Notes: a model not told the origin generated them from the letters alone. A DNA stretch of 64,000 nt from Pseudoalteromonas marina (GCF_000238335.3 NZ_AHCB03000005.1:1364001-1428000), one strand, 5' to 3'. Positions 8,083 to 18,611 are shown, counted from the first letter of the stretch. A program made the numbers and translations.

Positions 8083-9807
8083 TTAGGCTTGCATAGCTGC
8101 TTTAATGCTTTCAATAGCGGTATCTATGTCAATCATTAGCTTTTCACCTGTGCGACGATTTTTAAGCTCTACTTTATTTTCGTCTAGGTTACGTTCGCCA
8201 ATTACAAGTGTGAAAGGCACACCTACAAGCTCCATATCATTAAACATGACACCTGGGCGCTCTTTTCTATCGTCAAATAACACATCCACACCTGCATCTT
8301 TTAAACCTTGGTAAAGGCTGTTTGCAATATCAGGAATACGATGCGACTTGTGCATGTTCATTGGTACAATAGCAAGGTCGAACGGAGCAATAGATTGTGG
8401 CCAAATAATACCGTATTTATCGTTGTTTTGCTCAATAGCAGCAGCCACAATACGCGATACACCTACACCGTAACAACCCATGGTCATTACTTGGTTTTTA
8501 CCATCTTCGTTTAATACGCCTGCTTTCATGGCTTCTGAGTATTTTGTGCCAAGTTGGAATATATGTCCTACTTCAACACCACGTTTAATTTGTAATGTGC
8601 CTTGGCCGCAAGGGCTAGGATCGCCTTCTACAATGTTACGAATATCAGCAACGTCGTAGTTAGTTACATCACGGTCCCAGTTTATGCCGCTAAAGTGTTC
8701 GTCGTCTTTATTAGCACCGGCTACAAAGTCAGCCATTACGTTGGCTGTGCGGTCAACAATAATTGGCATTGTTAATCCTACAGGACCTAGTGAGCCAGGT
8801 TTTGCGCCGATTGCAGCAATGATGTCTGCTTCTTTTGCCATTTCAAGCGGTGAGTCAACGAGAGGGTGCTTTTCCGCTTTCAATTCGTTTAATTCGTGAT
8901 CGCCACGAATAACAAGGGCAACTAAACCACGTTGTTCGTTTTCATCTGGGGCACCATAAACGATTAACGTTTTAACACTACGGTGTGGTTTAACACCGTA
9001 ATGCTTTTTGAGCTCTTCAATTGTTTTAGCATCTGGAGTCGGGAACGCTTTTAATTCTTTTGTAGCATCAGCACGAGGCTCTGTTGGGGCAAGAGCTTCT
9101 GCTTTTTCAATATTAGCGGCGTAATCACTACCATCGCTAAATGCGATAGCGTCTTCACCTGATTCGGCTAAAACATGGAATTCATGAGACACGCTACCAC
9201 CAATAGAGCCTGTATCGGCAATTACTGGGCGATAATTTAGGCCTAAACGTTCGAAAATATTACAGTATGCTTTGTGCATTGCTTGATACGTATTATTTAA
9301 ACATTCTTCACTCAAATGAAATGAATAAGCGTCTTTCATGGTGAATTCACGGGCGCGCATAACACCAAAACGAGGGCGTCGTTCGTCACGTACTTTAGTT
9401 TGTACTTGATATAAAGTAAGTGGTAACTGTTTATAGCTATTCACTTCTTTGCGAACAAAATCGGTGATTACTTCTTCATGTGTTGGACCAAGTGCAAATT
9501 CACGATTATGACGGTCTGTAAAGCGCATTAGCTCTGGACCAAACTCGCTCCAACGGCCTGACTCTTCCCATAAATCAGCAGGCTGTATGACGGGCATCAG
9601 CATTTCTATTGCGCCTGCTTTGTCCATTTCTTCACGAACAATGTTTTCAACTTTACGCAAAACGCGTAAACCAGAGGGTAACCAAGTGTATAAACCCGAA
9701 GCGACGCGACGGATCATACCGGCTCTAAGCATTAACTGATGCGATACAATTTCAGCATCTGAAGGCGTTTCTTTAAGTGTTGCGAGTATATATTGACTGG
9801 TACGCAT
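8083..9807 (-). CDS. proS: Prolyl-tRNA synthetase
   Basis: A 574-residue class II aminoacyl-tRNA synthetase that charges tRNA-Pro, of the bacterial type with an inserted editing domain between motifs 2 and 3 (about residues 230-400) that hydrolyses Ala-tRNA-Pro. Motif 2 is visible in [18 protein letters not shown] (about 140-160) and motif 3 in [17 protein letters not shown] (about 440). The C-terminal anticodon-binding domain follows. The length matches the E. coli enzyme. It is next to trmO, an arrangement also found in E. coli, with 88 bp between the genes. It ends in a clear terminator. Confidence 0.97.
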   Translation of the reverse strand: MRTSQYILATLKETPSDAEIVSHQLMLRAGMIRRVASGLYTWLPSGLRVLRKVENIVREEMDKAGAIEMLMPVIQPADLWEESGRWSEFGPELMRFTDRHNREFALGPTHEEVITDFVRKEVNSYKQLPLTLYQVQTKVRDERRPRFGVMRAREFTMKDAYSFHLSEECLNNTYQAMHKAYCNIFERLGLNYRPVIADTGSIGGSVSHEFHVLAESGEDAIAFSDGSDYAANIEKAEALAPTEPRADATKELKAFPTPDAKTIEELKKHYGVKPHRSVKTLIVYGAPDENEQRGLVALVIRGDHELNELKAEKHPLVDSPLEMAKEADIIAAIGAKPGSLGPVGLTMPIIVDRTANVMADFVAGANKDDEHFSGINWDRDVTNYDVADIRNIVEGDPSPCGQGTLQIKRGVEVGHIFQLGTKYSEAMKAGVLNEDGKNQVMTMGCYGVGVSRIVAAAIEQNNDKYGIIWPQSIAPFDLAIVPMNMHKSHRIPDIANSLYQGLKDAGVDVLFDDRKERPGVMFNDMELVGVPFTLVIGERNLDENKVELKNRRTGEKLMIDIDTAIESIKAAMQA

Positions 9808-9895
9808 TATTTTTCCGAAATAGAGTAATATGTTCTTTTAATAGAGCTTAAGTTTACCAGCGGTTGCTTTTACACAAAAGCGCTAAGTGATTTAT

Positions 9896-10600
9896 TTAGC
9901 TTTTTTCTATACTTGTTACTAGGTTGTGCTCGCCATTAACTTGCCAGCATATATTGTAATCATACAATGTCATTCCATAGCTCTGCTCGCCGTCTTTTTG
10001 TTTTTTGTAAGCAGGGCGTGGATCTTGTTTTAAAACATTACTAATAAAGTTTAATAAATCAGGGTATTGAGTTTGTTGCTCAATGAATAATGTCACCTCG
10101 GGGGTAAACTCTACGCTCATTTGTGTTTCTGGGCGTGTATCTGCAAAGCCAGCACTTGCGTCAAGCATGGCATCTGAATAAGGCAAGTAGGGTTTTATAT
10201 CAATGATGGGCGTGCCATCAAGCAGGTCTATTCCGGCAAGTAATAAACTGAGTTGGCCATTTTTATATTCTATACCCTCAAGCTTTACTGCACTCATACC
10301 AATGGCATTTGGTCTGAAAGTAGCACGAGTAGCAAATACACCTTTGCGTTCATTACCGCCTAAGCGAGGAGGGCGCACCATGGCCGAGTAGCCTTTATCT
10401 GCGGTTTCATGAAAGCGAAACAATAACCAAATGTGGGTAAATTCATCAATACCGCGTACAAATTCTTCGCGGTTAAAATCAGGCGCAAAAATAAGTTTTG
10501 CTTTGGCTTCAGGTACTAAACGAGGTTGTCTTGGTATGGCAAACTTTTGTTTATAAGGAGATTGTATATGGCCAACGGCCGAAATGCTGTAGTCGCTCAT
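9896..10600 (-). CDS. trmO: tRNA (N6-threonylcarbamoyladenosine-37)-N6-methyltransferase TrmO
   Basis: A SAM-dependent enzyme of the TsaA/YaeB family that methylates t6A37 in certain tRNAs. The N-terminal domain shows GHIQSPYKQKFAIPRQPRL, RFHETADKGY and the RPNAIGMSAVKL strand typical of the family. The C-terminal extension matches gammaproteobacterial TrmO (GMTLYDYNICWQV). I start it at the inner ATG (10600), which aligns with the E. coli N-terminus. An in-frame ATG at 10615 would add five residues. It is upstream of proS on the same strand and may share transcription. Length 234 residues. Confidence 0.92.
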   Translation of the reverse strand: MSDYSISAVGHIQSPYKQKFAIPRQPRLVPEAKAKLIFAPDFNREEFVRGIDEFTHIWLLFRFHETADKGYSAMVRPPRLGGNERKGVFATRATFRPNAIGMSAVKLEGIEYKNGQLSLLLAGIDLLDGTPIIDIKPYLPYSDAMLDASAGFADTRPETQMSVEFTPEVTLFIEQQTQYPDLLNFISNVLKQDPRPAYKKQKDGEQSYGMTLYDYNICWQVNGEHNLVTSIEKS

Positions 10601-10733
10601 GTCACTCAAGTACAAATAGAATAGGCGGGCATTCTACCTTTATTTATAGGCCATCGCATCACAGCAGAGCAATTTATTTAATTAGACCGTACGGTTTAAA
10701 ATAAATTTAGACTGAGTGGTTTATATAAAACAG

Positions 10734-10759
10734 AAAAAGGTAAGCCTAAGCTTACCTTT
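10734..10759 (-). terminator. Terminator after the outer-membrane barrel gene
   Basis: AAAGGTAAGC / GCTTACCTTT stem with a CTAA loop, followed by T5 on the minus strand. It is 21 bp after the stop of the gene at 10781-11350. Confidence 0.8.
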
Positions 10760-10780
10760 GTTAAACAACCTGTTTATAGT

Positions 10781-11350
10781 TTAAAACATGTATTGCAGTG
10801 ATACTGATGCTACATCCATATCAGGATCAATATCATCGTCTAGTTTGTAACGCTCGTACTCCAAACGCATTTGCACATTGCTAGAAAAAGCAAATTCTAA
10901 ACCAGCACCATAAAATGCGTCACCGCCGTCTTGTGAAGTAGATACGCTTCCAACAGGGAGTTCTTGTTTTATATCTGCATCCCATTCTAACCAACCACCT
11001 TTGGCATAAACCGAAAAGCTCTCAGTTAATGGGATACCTAAACGCGCGGCCAATGACACGCCGTCAATTTCAACTTTGCTATCAATATCGCTAACTTCAT
11101 CAAAGTTTTGATAAGCCAGCTCTACACTTAAATATTCATTAAATTGCGTACCAACATATCCTTTGAGCATTTGTGCGTCATCATCAAAATCAGTATCGTT
11201 TTCACTGTCTTCAAACTCAAAAGAGTACTGTCCGTAACCTATACCGGTATAAATACGTGGAGAATCAAAATCGGAAATATCTGCCTGCGCCGCAGAGTTA
11301 AAACCAAGTGTTGCTAGCGCTAGTGCTGAAAGTGAAAGTGATTTAATCAT
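10781..11350 (-). CDS. Small outer-membrane beta-barrel protein (OmpA-like transmembrane domain)
   Basis: A 189-residue porin-family protein. The signal peptide ends near residue 23 (SAAQA-DI). The mature part shows alternating aromatic and hydrophobic strands with acidic loops, and the C-terminal strand ends in SLQYMF with the terminal phenylalanine needed for barrel assembly. Size and pattern fit an eight-stranded OmpA/OmpX-type barrel. No periplasmic peptidoglycan-binding domain follows. A strong AAAGGAG precedes the ATG, suggesting high expression. Specific function unknown. Confidence 0.8.
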   Translation of the reverse strand: MIKSLSLSALALATLGFNSAAQADISDFDSPRIYTGIGYGQYSFEFEDSENDTDFDDDAQMLKGYVGTQFNEYLSVELAYQNFDEVSDIDSKVEIDGVSLAARLGIPLTESFSVYAKGGWLEWDADIKQELPVGSVSTSQDGGDAFYGAGLEFAFSSNVQMRLEYERYKLDDDIDPDMDVASVSLQYMF

Positions 11351-11599
11351 TAAATAGCTCCTTTAAAAAATAAAATGGTTTGATTTTTCAAACTTCAATT
11401 ACTTATTTGCAGTGAACATGCCAATGATTAAATTGATTACTAAAACATCTAAACTAGTATTTTTGGATTGGTTATTTGGGTTGTTTAGGTTTTTTATTAA
11501 ACAAATTGCTAACTGCTAAGATTTAGCGATTTTAAATAAATTGTATTTTTTACAAAGCATTAGGTGATTTTTACAGTACAAAAATTAGCTAATGCGTAT

Positions 11600-12064
11600 T
11601 TACACTTGATGAAGTAAGTTTTCGGTTTCAATCGCAATTTCTTTCATTTTAATTGCGTAGTTTTCTAATTTTACATCTTCATTGGTGACCGCTTTAAACT
11701 CTGGCACTGCAACGGGGTAACCTGTTTCATCCATGGCAACAAAGCTTATTACACAGTGATTTGTTTCAACCACGTTCTGTGTTTTAGGGTCGCCACACCG
11801 AACTTGTATAAATATTTGCATACTTGTTTTACCGGTATGTGCAATTTTAGCTTCCACTTCTACTATTTGACCAACCAGAATAGGGCGTCTAAATTTAACA
11901 CCTGCCACCGATACGGTTACACAATAATGACCACTCCAGCCAGCAGCACAGGCATAGCCAGCTTGGTCAATCCACTTCATAACCACACCACCATGTACCT
12001 TCCCACCAAAATTAACGTCGGTAGGTTCTGCTAAAAAACGAAAAACAACATTTGACGACGGCAT
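11600..12064 (-). CDS. Acyl-CoA thioesterase, hotdog fold
   Basis: A 154-residue cytoplasmic hotdog-fold protein of the acyl-CoA hydrolase (YciA/BFIT-like) group. The key segment NFGGKVHGGVVMKWIDQAGYACA contains the conserved Asn and the HGG helix start. VSVAGVKFRRPILVGQIVEVEA is the central sheet. It hydrolyses acyl-CoA to free acid and CoA. The exact chain-length preference is not readable. Transcribed alone, with AAAGAG upstream. Its position next to the ETF genes fits fatty-acid or branched-chain metabolism but is not proof of it. Confidence 0.85.
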   Translation of the reverse strand: MPSSNVVFRFLAEPTDVNFGGKVHGGVVMKWIDQAGYACAAGWSGHYCVTVSVAGVKFRRPILVGQIVEVEAKIAHTGKTSMQIFIQVRCGDPKTQNVVETNHCVISFVAMDETGYPVAVPEFKAVTNEDVKLENYAIKMKEIAIETENLLHQV

Positions 12065-12104
12065 AAGCTTTACTCTTTTTATTAGTTATACAATCAGCAT
12101 AGCG

Positions 12105-12126
12105 CAAAAAAGGGGCCGAAGCCCCT
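12105..12126 (-). terminator. Terminator of etfD
   Basis: On the minus strand it reads AGGGGC-TTCG-GCCCCT followed by T6: a GC-rich stem with the very stable UUCG tetraloop, 40 bp after the etfD stop. Confidence 0.92.
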
Positions 12127-12165
12127 GCAATTTAGGATATGTTTATAATTTATATGTAAAAGATA

Positions 12166-13812
12166 TTACATATTGGGGTAATTAGGACCGCCAGCGCCCT
12201 CTGGGGTAACCCACGTGATGTTTTGGCTCGGATCTTTAATGTCACAGGTTTTACAGTGAACACAGTTTTGTGCATTAATTACAAACTCGTTGTTACCTTC
12301 TATTTCTTGCACCTCATAAACACCTGCTGGGCAATAGCGCTGCGCAGGTTCATCAAATTTCACAAGATTAACTTTTATTGGTATTGCTGCGTTTTTAAGT
12401 TTTAGGTGACAAGGTTGAGACTCTTCATGGTTCGTGTTTGATAAAAACACACTTGAAAGTTTATCAAAACTAAGTGAACCATCAGGCTTAGGGTAAGCTA
12501 TTTTTTCAGCAATGTTAGCATCAACCAGCGTAGAGTAATCTGGTACATCATCTTTAAAGGTAAATGGTAAAGCACCGTTAAATACATTTTGATCGAGCGT
12601 GTTATATGCACCCCCTAAAAATTTACCTAGCTTATGCATCACCGGACCAAAATTACGAGACTGATAAAGCTCTTTATAAGCCCAAGATTGTTCAAACTGC
12701 GTGTGGTAATTTACTAAATCAGTATTAGTTTGTTCATTTTCTAATGCTTCAAAAATGACTTCAGCGGCTATCATGCCTGATTTCATTGCTGTGTGATTTC
12801 CCTTAATTTTTGCAAAATTTAATGTGCCTGCATCACAGCCTACTAATAACCCGCCAGGAAAATGCATTTTAGGCAAAGAGTGTAATCCACCTTTTGCAAT
12901 AGCGCGCGCGCCATAAGCAATACGCTCACCGCCTTCAAGTACTTGTTTAAAAACAGGATGATGTTTCATTCGCTGGAATTCATCAAACGGGCTTAAATGC
13001 GGGTTTGTGTAATTTAAATCAACAATTAAGCCAACAACGACCTGATTATTTTCGCTATGATACATAAATGCACCACCGCTCGTATCACCACTTAACGGCC
13101 AACCTGTGCCATGAACTACTTTACCCTGTTGGTGCTTAGACTCATCTACTTGCCATATTTCTTTAAAGCCTAAGCCATAATGTTGAGGCGATGAGTCAGC
13201 ATCAAGTGCAAACTGGTTTATAAGTTGTTTGCCTAAATGGCCTCGGCAGCCCTCAGCAAAAATAGTATATTTAGCTCTTAGCTCCATGCCTGGCATGTAG
13301 CCATCTTTTTCATTACCCTCTTTATCAACGCCCATGTCACCCGTAACAATACCTTTTACTGCGTCGTCTTCAATAATAAGTGAATGTGCGCTAAAGCCTG
13401 GAAATATTTCTACGCCTAAACTTTCAGCTTGCTCTGCTAGCCAGCGGCATACGTTACCCATTGAAACAATGTAGTTACCATTATTATGAAATGTTTTAGG
13501 CGCAGCAAAGTGGGGGATTGATGTTGCTTTTTCTTCGTTATTAAACCAATAAATTTCATCATTTGTAACTTTCGTAGTTACTGGCGCACCTTGCTCTTGC
13601 CAATTTGGTAGTAATTCATCTAACGCTTTTGTTTCAAATACAGCGCCCGATAGAACATGCGCGCCAACTTCTGAGCCTTTTTCTACAACACAAATCATGC
13701 ACTCTTGTTGTTTTTCTTGTGCAAGTTGTGCGAGTTTTATTGCACTAGCAAGTCCCGCAGGTCCAGCGCCTACAACAACTACATCAAATTCCATGGTTTC
13801 ACGTTCGACCAT
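12166..13812 (-). CDS. etfD: Electron transfer flavoprotein-ubiquinone oxidoreductase
   Basis: Membrane-associated iron-sulfur flavoprotein that moves electrons from ETF to ubiquinone during fatty-acid and amino-acid oxidation. The FAD-binding motif VVVVGAGPAGLASA is at the N-terminus. The C-terminal ferredoxin-like [4Fe-4S] region contains CPAGVYE and NCVHCKTCDI, ending in GGPNYPNM. I choose ATG 13812 (GAGG five bases upstream; MVERETMEFD aligns with relatives), giving 548 residues. A TTG at 13845, also preceded by GAGG, could add eleven. It diverges from etfBA across two LiuR-type sites. Confidence 0.95.
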   Translation of the reverse strand: MVERETMEFDVVVVGAGPAGLASAIKLAQLAQEKQQECMICVVEKGSEVGAHVLSGAVFETKALDELLPNWQEQGAPVTTKVTNDEIYWFNNEEKATSIPHFAAPKTFHNNGNYIVSMGNVCRWLAEQAESLGVEIFPGFSAHSLIIEDDAVKGIVTGDMGVDKEGNEKDGYMPGMELRAKYTIFAEGCRGHLGKQLINQFALDADSSPQHYGLGFKEIWQVDESKHQQGKVVHGTGWPLSGDTSGGAFMYHSENNQVVVGLIVDLNYTNPHLSPFDEFQRMKHHPVFKQVLEGGERIAYGARAIAKGGLHSLPKMHFPGGLLVGCDAGTLNFAKIKGNHTAMKSGMIAAEVIFEALENEQTNTDLVNYHTQFEQSWAYKELYQSRNFGPVMHKLGKFLGGAYNTLDQNVFNGALPFTFKDDVPDYSTLVDANIAEKIAYPKPDGSLSFDKLSSVFLSNTNHEESQPCHLKLKNAAIPIKVNLVKFDEPAQRYCPAGVYEVQEIEGNNEFVINAQNCVHCKTCDIKDPSQNITWVTPEGAGGPNYPNM

Positions 13813-13937
13813 AATAACCTCTTTATTTATGACGGACTCACTCAATACTGCCTCAGTATTTGAATAAGGTATTCAGCCTATTTATTACAATGCCAATTTT
13901 TCGTTACAGGCTGTGAATAGTTAAAGGTTATTTTAGG

Positions 13938-13953
13938 TTGACGTTTACGTCAA
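13938..13953. promoter_or_regulatory. LiuR-type operator, near-perfect palindrome, between etfD and etfBA
   Basis: TTGACGTTTACGTCAA has 7-bp arms around a two-base centre. It matches the published style of MerR-family LiuR sites (ACGT half-sites), which control branched-chain amino acid and fatty-acid catabolism including etf genes in Alteromonadales. The shared intergenic position suggests it acts on both directions. Confidence 0.65.
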
Positions 13954-13986
13954 CAGGAAGTAGTCTGATTTCATAAAATAAATAGG

Positions 13987-14002
13987 TTGACGTACACGTT
14001 AG
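13987..14002. promoter_or_regulatory. Second, degenerate LiuR-type site upstream of etfB
   Basis: TTGACGTACACGTTAG keeps both ACGT-like cores and the left TTGACGT arm. It is 49 bp (start to start) from the better site and about 30 bp before the etfB ATG. Confidence 0.5.
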
Positions 14003-14032
14003 GTTGTAGGTTTAAATAATTATGGAGTTCCT

Positions 14033-14782
14033 ATGAAAGTTCTTGTACCAATAAAACGCGTTATAGATTACAACGTAAAAGCGCGTGTCAAAAGTGACAA
14101 CAGCGATGTAGATTTAACGAACGTTAAAATGGCGATGAACCCATTTTGTGAAATTGCAATTGAAGAAGCTATTCGCTTAAAAGAAGCCGGTACAGCCACT
14201 GAAGTTGTAGCTGTTACTATTGGCGCTAAAACATCGCAAGAACAACTACGCACAGCGCTTGCACTGGGTGCAGATAAAGCAATTCACATCGAAACCGATG
14301 AAAAATTAGAGTCATTACACATTGCAAAATTACTCGCAAAAATTGTAGAGCAAGAAGCGCCAGAACTTGTTATTTTAGGAAAGCAGTCGATTGATTCAGA
14401 CAATAACCAAACGGGTCAAATGCTTGCAGCATTAACTAATCGTGGGCAAGGTACGTTTGCGTCTAAAGTGGTTGTTGCTGATGGAAAAGTAAATGTTACG
14501 CGCGAAGTAGACGGCGGTTTGCAAACGGTCGCACTTTCATTGCCAGCCATTATCACTACAGATTTACGTTTGAACGAACCACGTTATGCATCACTACCCA
14601 ATATAATGAAAGCAAAACGCAAGCCGCTTGATGTAATAGCTGCAGACTCTTTAGGTGTAGATTTAACACCTCGTATTCAGCTTGTTAGCGTAGAAGAACC
14701 GGCTAAACGTAGTGGTGGCATTATTGTAGAAGACGTTGCACAACTTGTAGAAAAATTAAAAACAGAGGCAAAGGTGATTTAA
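14033..14782 (+). CDS. etfB: Electron transfer flavoprotein subunit beta
   Basis: A 249-residue small subunit of ETF. It binds AMP structurally and partners EtfA to accept electrons from acyl-CoA dehydrogenases. Recognised by the N-terminal [20 protein letters not shown], by [21 protein letters not shown], by [18 protein letters not shown] and by the recognition-loop region [24 protein letters not shown] is five bases upstream of the ATG. The stop codon is immediately followed by the etfA ATG, so the subunits are coupled. Confidence 0.96.
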   Translation: MKVLVPIKRVIDYNVKARVKSDNSDVDLTNVKMAMNPFCEIAIEEAIRLKEAGTATEVVAVTIGAKTSQEQLRTALALGADKAIHIETDEKLESLHIAKLLAKIVEQEAPELVILGKQSIDSDNNQTGQMLAALTNRGQGTFASKVVVADGKVNVTREVDGGLQTVALSLPAIITTDLRLNEPRYASLPNIMKAKRKPLDVIAADSLGVDLTPRIQLVSVEEPAKRSGGIIVEDVAQLVEKLKTEAKVI

Positions 14783-15709
14783 ATGAAAACACTTGTAATT
14801 GCAGAGCACGACAACGGTGCCTTAAAACCAGAAACCTCAAAAACAATTAATGCGGCTATTCAAATGGGTTTTCCTGTTGATGTATTAGTGGCCGGTGAAA
14901 ACATCGTCAGTATGAGCGAGACTATTTCTAGTATAGAAGGCGTTGCGAGTGTGCTTGTTGCAGATAATGCAGCTTATGCACACCAACTAGCAGAAAGCAT
15001 GACCGATTTAGTCATGTCGTTAACTGACAGCTACAGTCATATTGTGGCAAGTGCAACTACCACAGGCAAAAATTTTATGCCACGTGTTGCGGCCCTTTTA
15101 GATGTAGCACAAATATCTGAAATTATTGATGTAATAGATGCTGATACGTTTAAACGCCCAATTTATGCCGGTAACGCTATTGCGACTGTAAAATCACTTG
15201 ATGCTAAAAAGGTGATTACCGTACGCGCAAGTAGTTTTGATTTACAAGGCGAGCAAGCCGTTGTAAGTATTAATACTTTAGATACAGTATCGGACTCACA
15301 GTTAAGTACGTTTGTAAGCGTTGAGCAAACTGAGTCAGAGCGCCCAGAACTTACCGCTGCTGAGGTGGTTATATCTGGCGGTCGTGGTATGCAAAATGGC
15401 GAAAATTTCGCTCTTTTAAACGGTATAGCCGATAAATTAGGTGCTGCTATTGGTGCATCGCGCGCTGCGGTAGACGCAGGCTTTGTACCTAATGATATGC
15501 AAGTAGGGCAAACAGGTAAAATTGTAGCGCCTAACTTATACATCGCAGTGGGTATTAGCGGAGCCATTCAACACTTAGCGGGTATGAAAGACTCAAAAGT
15601 GATTGTTGCAATTAACAAAGATCCCGATGCACCTATTTTTCAGGTTGCAGACTATGGACTCGTTGCCGATTTATTTGATGTGTTACCGCAATTAGAAAGC
15701 GCACTATAA
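14783..15709 (+). CDS. etfA: Electron transfer flavoprotein subunit alpha
   Basis: A 308-residue FAD-binding subunit of ETF. The C-terminal FAD domain is clear: [57 protein letters not shown] and [19 protein letters not shown]. It starts on the base after the etfB stop. Electrons pass from here to the ubiquinone oxidoreductase encoded divergently at 12166-13812. Two terminators follow. Confidence 0.96.
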   Translation: MKTLVIAEHDNGALKPETSKTINAAIQMGFPVDVLVAGENIVSMSETISSIEGVASVLVADNAAYAHQLAESMTDLVMSLTDSYSHIVASATTTGKNFMPRVAALLDVAQISEIIDVIDADTFKRPIYAGNAIATVKSLDAKKVITVRASSFDLQGEQAVVSINTLDTVSDSQLSTFVSVEQTESERPELTAAEVVISGGRGMQNGENFALLNGIADKLGAAIGASRAAVDAGFVPNDMQVGQTGKIVAPNLYIAVGISGAIQHLAGMKDSKVIVAINKDPDAPIFQVADYGLVADLFDVLPQLESAL

Positions 15710-15735
15710 CCATTTATTAAACCTTATTCTGGTTG

Positions 15736-15773
15736 AAAGCCGTGGTGCCTGATGGGTGCTGCGGCTTTTTTTA
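15736..15773 (+). terminator. Terminator of etfBA
   Basis: AAAGCCG / CGGCTTT stem around a 19-base loop, followed by T residues, 26 bp after etfA. Confidence 0.65.
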
Positions 15774-15794
15774 TACGCTAATTTTTAGCCATAA

Positions 15795-15820
15795 AAAAAC
15801 CAGCCAATTGGCTGGTTTTT
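15795..15820. terminator. Bidirectional terminator between etfA and asnS
   Basis: AAAAACCAGCC-AATT-GGCTGGTTTTT has a perfect 11-bp stem and lies between convergent genes. Confidence 0.88.
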
Positions 15821-15849
15821 AATTTTTAAACAATTTACTAAATACTCAT

Positions 15850-17247
15850 TTAGTAAGTTGCGCTGCCTTTAGTACGAGGGAAGGCGATTACGTCACGTAC
15901 ATTGCCCATACCTGTTACATATGCAACTAAGCGTTCAAAACCTAAACCAAAGCCTGAATGTGGCACACTACCGTATTTACGTAGGTCGCGGTACCAGCTG
16001 TAATCTTCTTTGTTTAAGCCCATTTCTTCAAGGCGCGCATCAAGTACGTCAAGGCGCTCTTCACGTTGAGAACCACCAATGATTTCACCAATACCCGGTG
16101 CAACTACGTCCATAGCGGCAACGGTTTTGCCGTCTTCGTTTTGGCGCATGTAAAATGCTTTGATATCACGTGGGTAGTTTTTAATTACTACCGGTGCTTT
16201 AAAGTGTTCTTCTGCTAGGTAACGTTCGTGCTCAGACTGTAAATCTACACCCCATTCAACATCAAACTCAAATTTCTTACCGCAGTTTTTAAGAATTTCT
16301 ACTGCGTCTGTGTAATCAACTTGTGCAAAGTCTTTTTCAACAAATTCTTCTAAACGGCTAATAGCAGTTTTTTCGATACGTTGAGCAAAAAACTCCATGT
16401 CGTCACGGCGCTCTTCAAGTACCGCTTTAAATACGTACTTAAGCATGTTTTCAGCAAGCTTTGCAATATCTTCTAAATCTGCAAACGCTACTTCAGGTTC
16501 AACCATCCAAAACTCAGCCAAGTGGCGTGAAGTATTTGAGTTTTCTGCACGGAAAGTAGGGCCAAACGTATAAATTTTTGACATTGCAGACGCGTAAGTT
16601 TCGCCGTTTAACTGGCCAGATACAGTTAAGAATGCTTCTTTTCCAAAAAAGTCTTCACTGTAATCAACATCGCCTTTATCTGTACGCGGTAAGTTTTGCA
16701 TATCAAGTGTAGATACACGGAACATTTCGCCAGCGCCTTCACAGTCACTTGCTGTGATAATAGGTGTGCTGATCCAGTAGTAACCTTGCTCGTGATAAAA
16801 ACGGTGAATGGCTTGTGCTAAACAGTTACGTACACGTGTTACTGCGCCAATCATGTTAGTACGTGGGCGAAGGTGAGCGTGTTCACGTAAGTATTCAATG
16901 CTGTGGCGTTTTGCCGACATTGGGTATGAATCTGGGTTTTCTACCCAACCTAATACAGTGACCGTATTCGCTTGAATTTCAAACGATTGGCCTTTGCCCG
17001 CAGATTGAACTAAAACACCAGTAACCGATACAGAACAACCGGCTGTTAAGCTAGTAACTTCATCATAATTATTTAGTGAATTAGGAACTACCGCTTGAAT
17101 AGGATCAAAACACGAACCGTCATGAACGGCTAAAAATGATATTCCTGCTTTTGAATCGCGGCGAGTACGGATCCAGCCTTTAATTGTTACTTGGCTGTCT
17201 ACCGCAACATTGCCTTTTAATAGCTCTGAAATCGCTAAATGGCTCAT
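15850..17247 (-). CDS. asnS: Asparaginyl-tRNA synthetase
   Basis: A 465-residue class IIb synthetase that charges tRNA-Asn. The OB-fold anticodon domain is at the N-terminus ([20 protein letters not shown]). Motif 2 lies in [20 protein letters not shown] and motif 3 in [15 protein letters not shown] near the C-terminus. The start is set at ATG 17247, with GGAG five bases upstream and agreement with the E. coli length. A GTG two codons earlier would overlap that ribosome-binding site. Monocistronic. Confidence 0.97.
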   Translation of the reverse strand: MSHLAISELLKGNVAVDSQVTIKGWIRTRRDSKAGISFLAVHDGSCFDPIQAVVPNSLNNYDEVTSLTAGCSVSVTGVLVQSAGKGQSFEIQANTVTVLGWVENPDSYPMSAKRHSIEYLREHAHLRPRTNMIGAVTRVRNCLAQAIHRFYHEQGYYWISTPIITASDCEGAGEMFRVSTLDMQNLPRTDKGDVDYSEDFFGKEAFLTVSGQLNGETYASAMSKIYTFGPTFRAENSNTSRHLAEFWMVEPEVAFADLEDIAKLAENMLKYVFKAVLEERRDDMEFFAQRIEKTAISRLEEFVEKDFAQVDYTDAVEILKNCGKKFEFDVEWGVDLQSEHERYLAEEHFKAPVVIKNYPRDIKAFYMRQNEDGKTVAAMDVVAPGIGEIIGGSQREERLDVLDARLEEMGLNKEDYSWYRDLRKYGSVPHSGFGLGFERLVAYVTGMGNVRDVIAFPRTKGSATY

Positions 17248-17544
17248 CTTCACTCCAATGATATAAGTTGCCTAACTTTATTTATTTAAAAATGTACAGA
17301 TTATAAACCATATTTTATTTATAGATGGTGCTGTACTAGAACCCTGTATCTTACCTAGTAAAGTAAAATAAAAAAACTATTGCGGGCAACTCTTTATAAG
17401 TTTTTATCAAGGCGGTTTATTTTTAGTCGATTTTTAGGCACAAATGACTAAGTTTGTAATTTGCTGCTCTGAAGTTTAGCGATTTTGTGGCATTATATAT
17501 TCTTTGATTACTCAATACTGACCATTACTTTAGAAATGGATGCT

Positions 17545-17979
17545 ATGAAACAAGTTTTTATTTTACGTGGACTACCTGGAAGCGGTAAGTCGTATTATGC
17601 ACAAAATTTAGCAGACGAATTAGCGACTGCAGATGAAAGCCAATATTTGATTTGCTCAACAGATGATTATTTTTTAAATGAGCAGGGCGAATATCATTTT
17701 GATAAATTTAAATTACCGCAATACCATAATTTAAATTTAGCGCGTTTTATACAAGCGCTCGCACAAGATATTCCGCTCGTTATTGTAGACAACACCAATA
17801 TAAAAAAATGGGAGTTTGTTGCATACACTCAAGCAGCTGTTGCATTAGGTTACCAAGTTAAAGAAGTGATAGTGGGTGAAGTAAAAGATAAATCCATGCA
17901 GCACTTATACGCTAAACGCAATTCGCATAACGTGCCGCTTAAAACCATAAGTAAAATGGCGTATATGTTTGAATGGTAG
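17545..17979 (+). CDS. Small P-loop ATPase/kinase, AAA_33 or N4BP2-like
   Basis: A 144-residue protein starting with the strand-loop-helix FILRGLPGSGKSYYA (Walker A) and carrying STDDYF (residue ~40) and VDNTNIKKWE (~85), the signature blocks of small kinase-like P-loop proteins related to polynucleotide kinases. The substrate is unknown. The start is uncertain: ATG 17545 places Walker A close to the N-terminus as in relatives, ATG 17536 is possible, and the longer frame from TTG 17485 has no support. It ends 2 bp from the convergent acetyltransferase gene with no terminator between. Confidence 0.7.
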   Translation: MKQVFILRGLPGSGKSYYAQNLADELATADESQYLICSTDDYFLNEQGEYHFDKFKLPQYHNLNLARFIQALAQDIPLVIVDNTNIKKWEFVAYTQAAVALGYQVKEVIVGEVKDKSMQHLYAKRNSHNVPLKTISKMAYMFEW

Positions 17980-17981
17980 TG

Positions 17982-18611
17982 TTATAGTTTAGACAGTAAG
18001 TCTAAATTATTTTGAGTTATAGCATCTAAATGAGCAGTGATTTTGTCACTGCTCCAATCCCACCATGCAATAGATAGCAGTGCATTAATCGTTTTATCGT
18101 CAAAACGCTGTTTGATTATTTTTGCTGGATTACCACCAACGACAGCATAAGCTGGTACATCGTTGGTCACTACCGATTTACTAGCAATAATAGCGCCATT
18201 TCCTATTTTTACCCCTGGCATAATAGTGGCGTTACAGCCAATCCACACATCATTGCCAATTTCTGTATTTCCTTTAAATGGTAAGTCACCTGGTTGAGGT
18301 GCAGACTTTTCCCATCCGTTACCAAATATAAAAAATGGGTAGGTAGAAAAACCAGTACTCTGATGATTAGCCCCATTCATTATAAAAGTTACATCTTTTG
18401 CTATGGCGCAAAACTTTCCAATAATAAGTTTGTCGCCAATAAAATCGAAATGATAAAGTACGTTTTTTTCGAAGTGTTCAGGCCCATTAGGGTCGTCGTA
18501 ATACGTATAATCACCCACTTCTATATTAGGCGACGTAATAAAATTTTTTAAATAACCTACTTGAGGAAACCCTTGCATTGGAGATGGGTTATTTGGATTT
18601 GGTCCGTTCAT
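17982..18611 (-). CDS. Hexapeptide-repeat O-acetyltransferase, Vat/CatB-like
   Basis: A 209-residue left-handed beta-helix acetyltransferase. It matches the xenobiotic acetyltransferase (virginiamycin Vat, CatB) layout: [10 protein letters not shown]-terminal block, [20 protein letters not shown], the catalytic histidine in NGANHQ, FSTYPF, then hexapeptide repeats ([20 protein letters not shown]) and the [14 protein letters not shown] closure. Such enzymes acetylate streptogramins or chloramphenicol using acetyl-CoA, but chromosomal homologues often have unknown substrates. GAGG precedes ATG. Confidence 0.82.
   Translation of the reverse strand: MNGPNPNNPSPMQGFPQVGYLKNFITSPNIEVGDYTYYDDPNGPEHFEKNVLYHFDFIGDKLIIGKFCAIAKDVTFIMNGANHQSTGFSTYPFFIFGNGWEKSAPQPGDLPFKGNTEIGNDVWIGCNATIMPGVKIGNGAIIASKSVVTNDVPAYAVVGGNPAKIIKQRFDDKTINALLSIAWWDWSSDKITAHLDAITQNNLDLLSKL

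Noticed and set aside
13812..13845. TTG start of etfD adding eleven residues
   Set aside because: It does have GAGG ahead of it, but ATG 13812 also has one and matches the N-terminus of known relatives, so I keep the shorter form.
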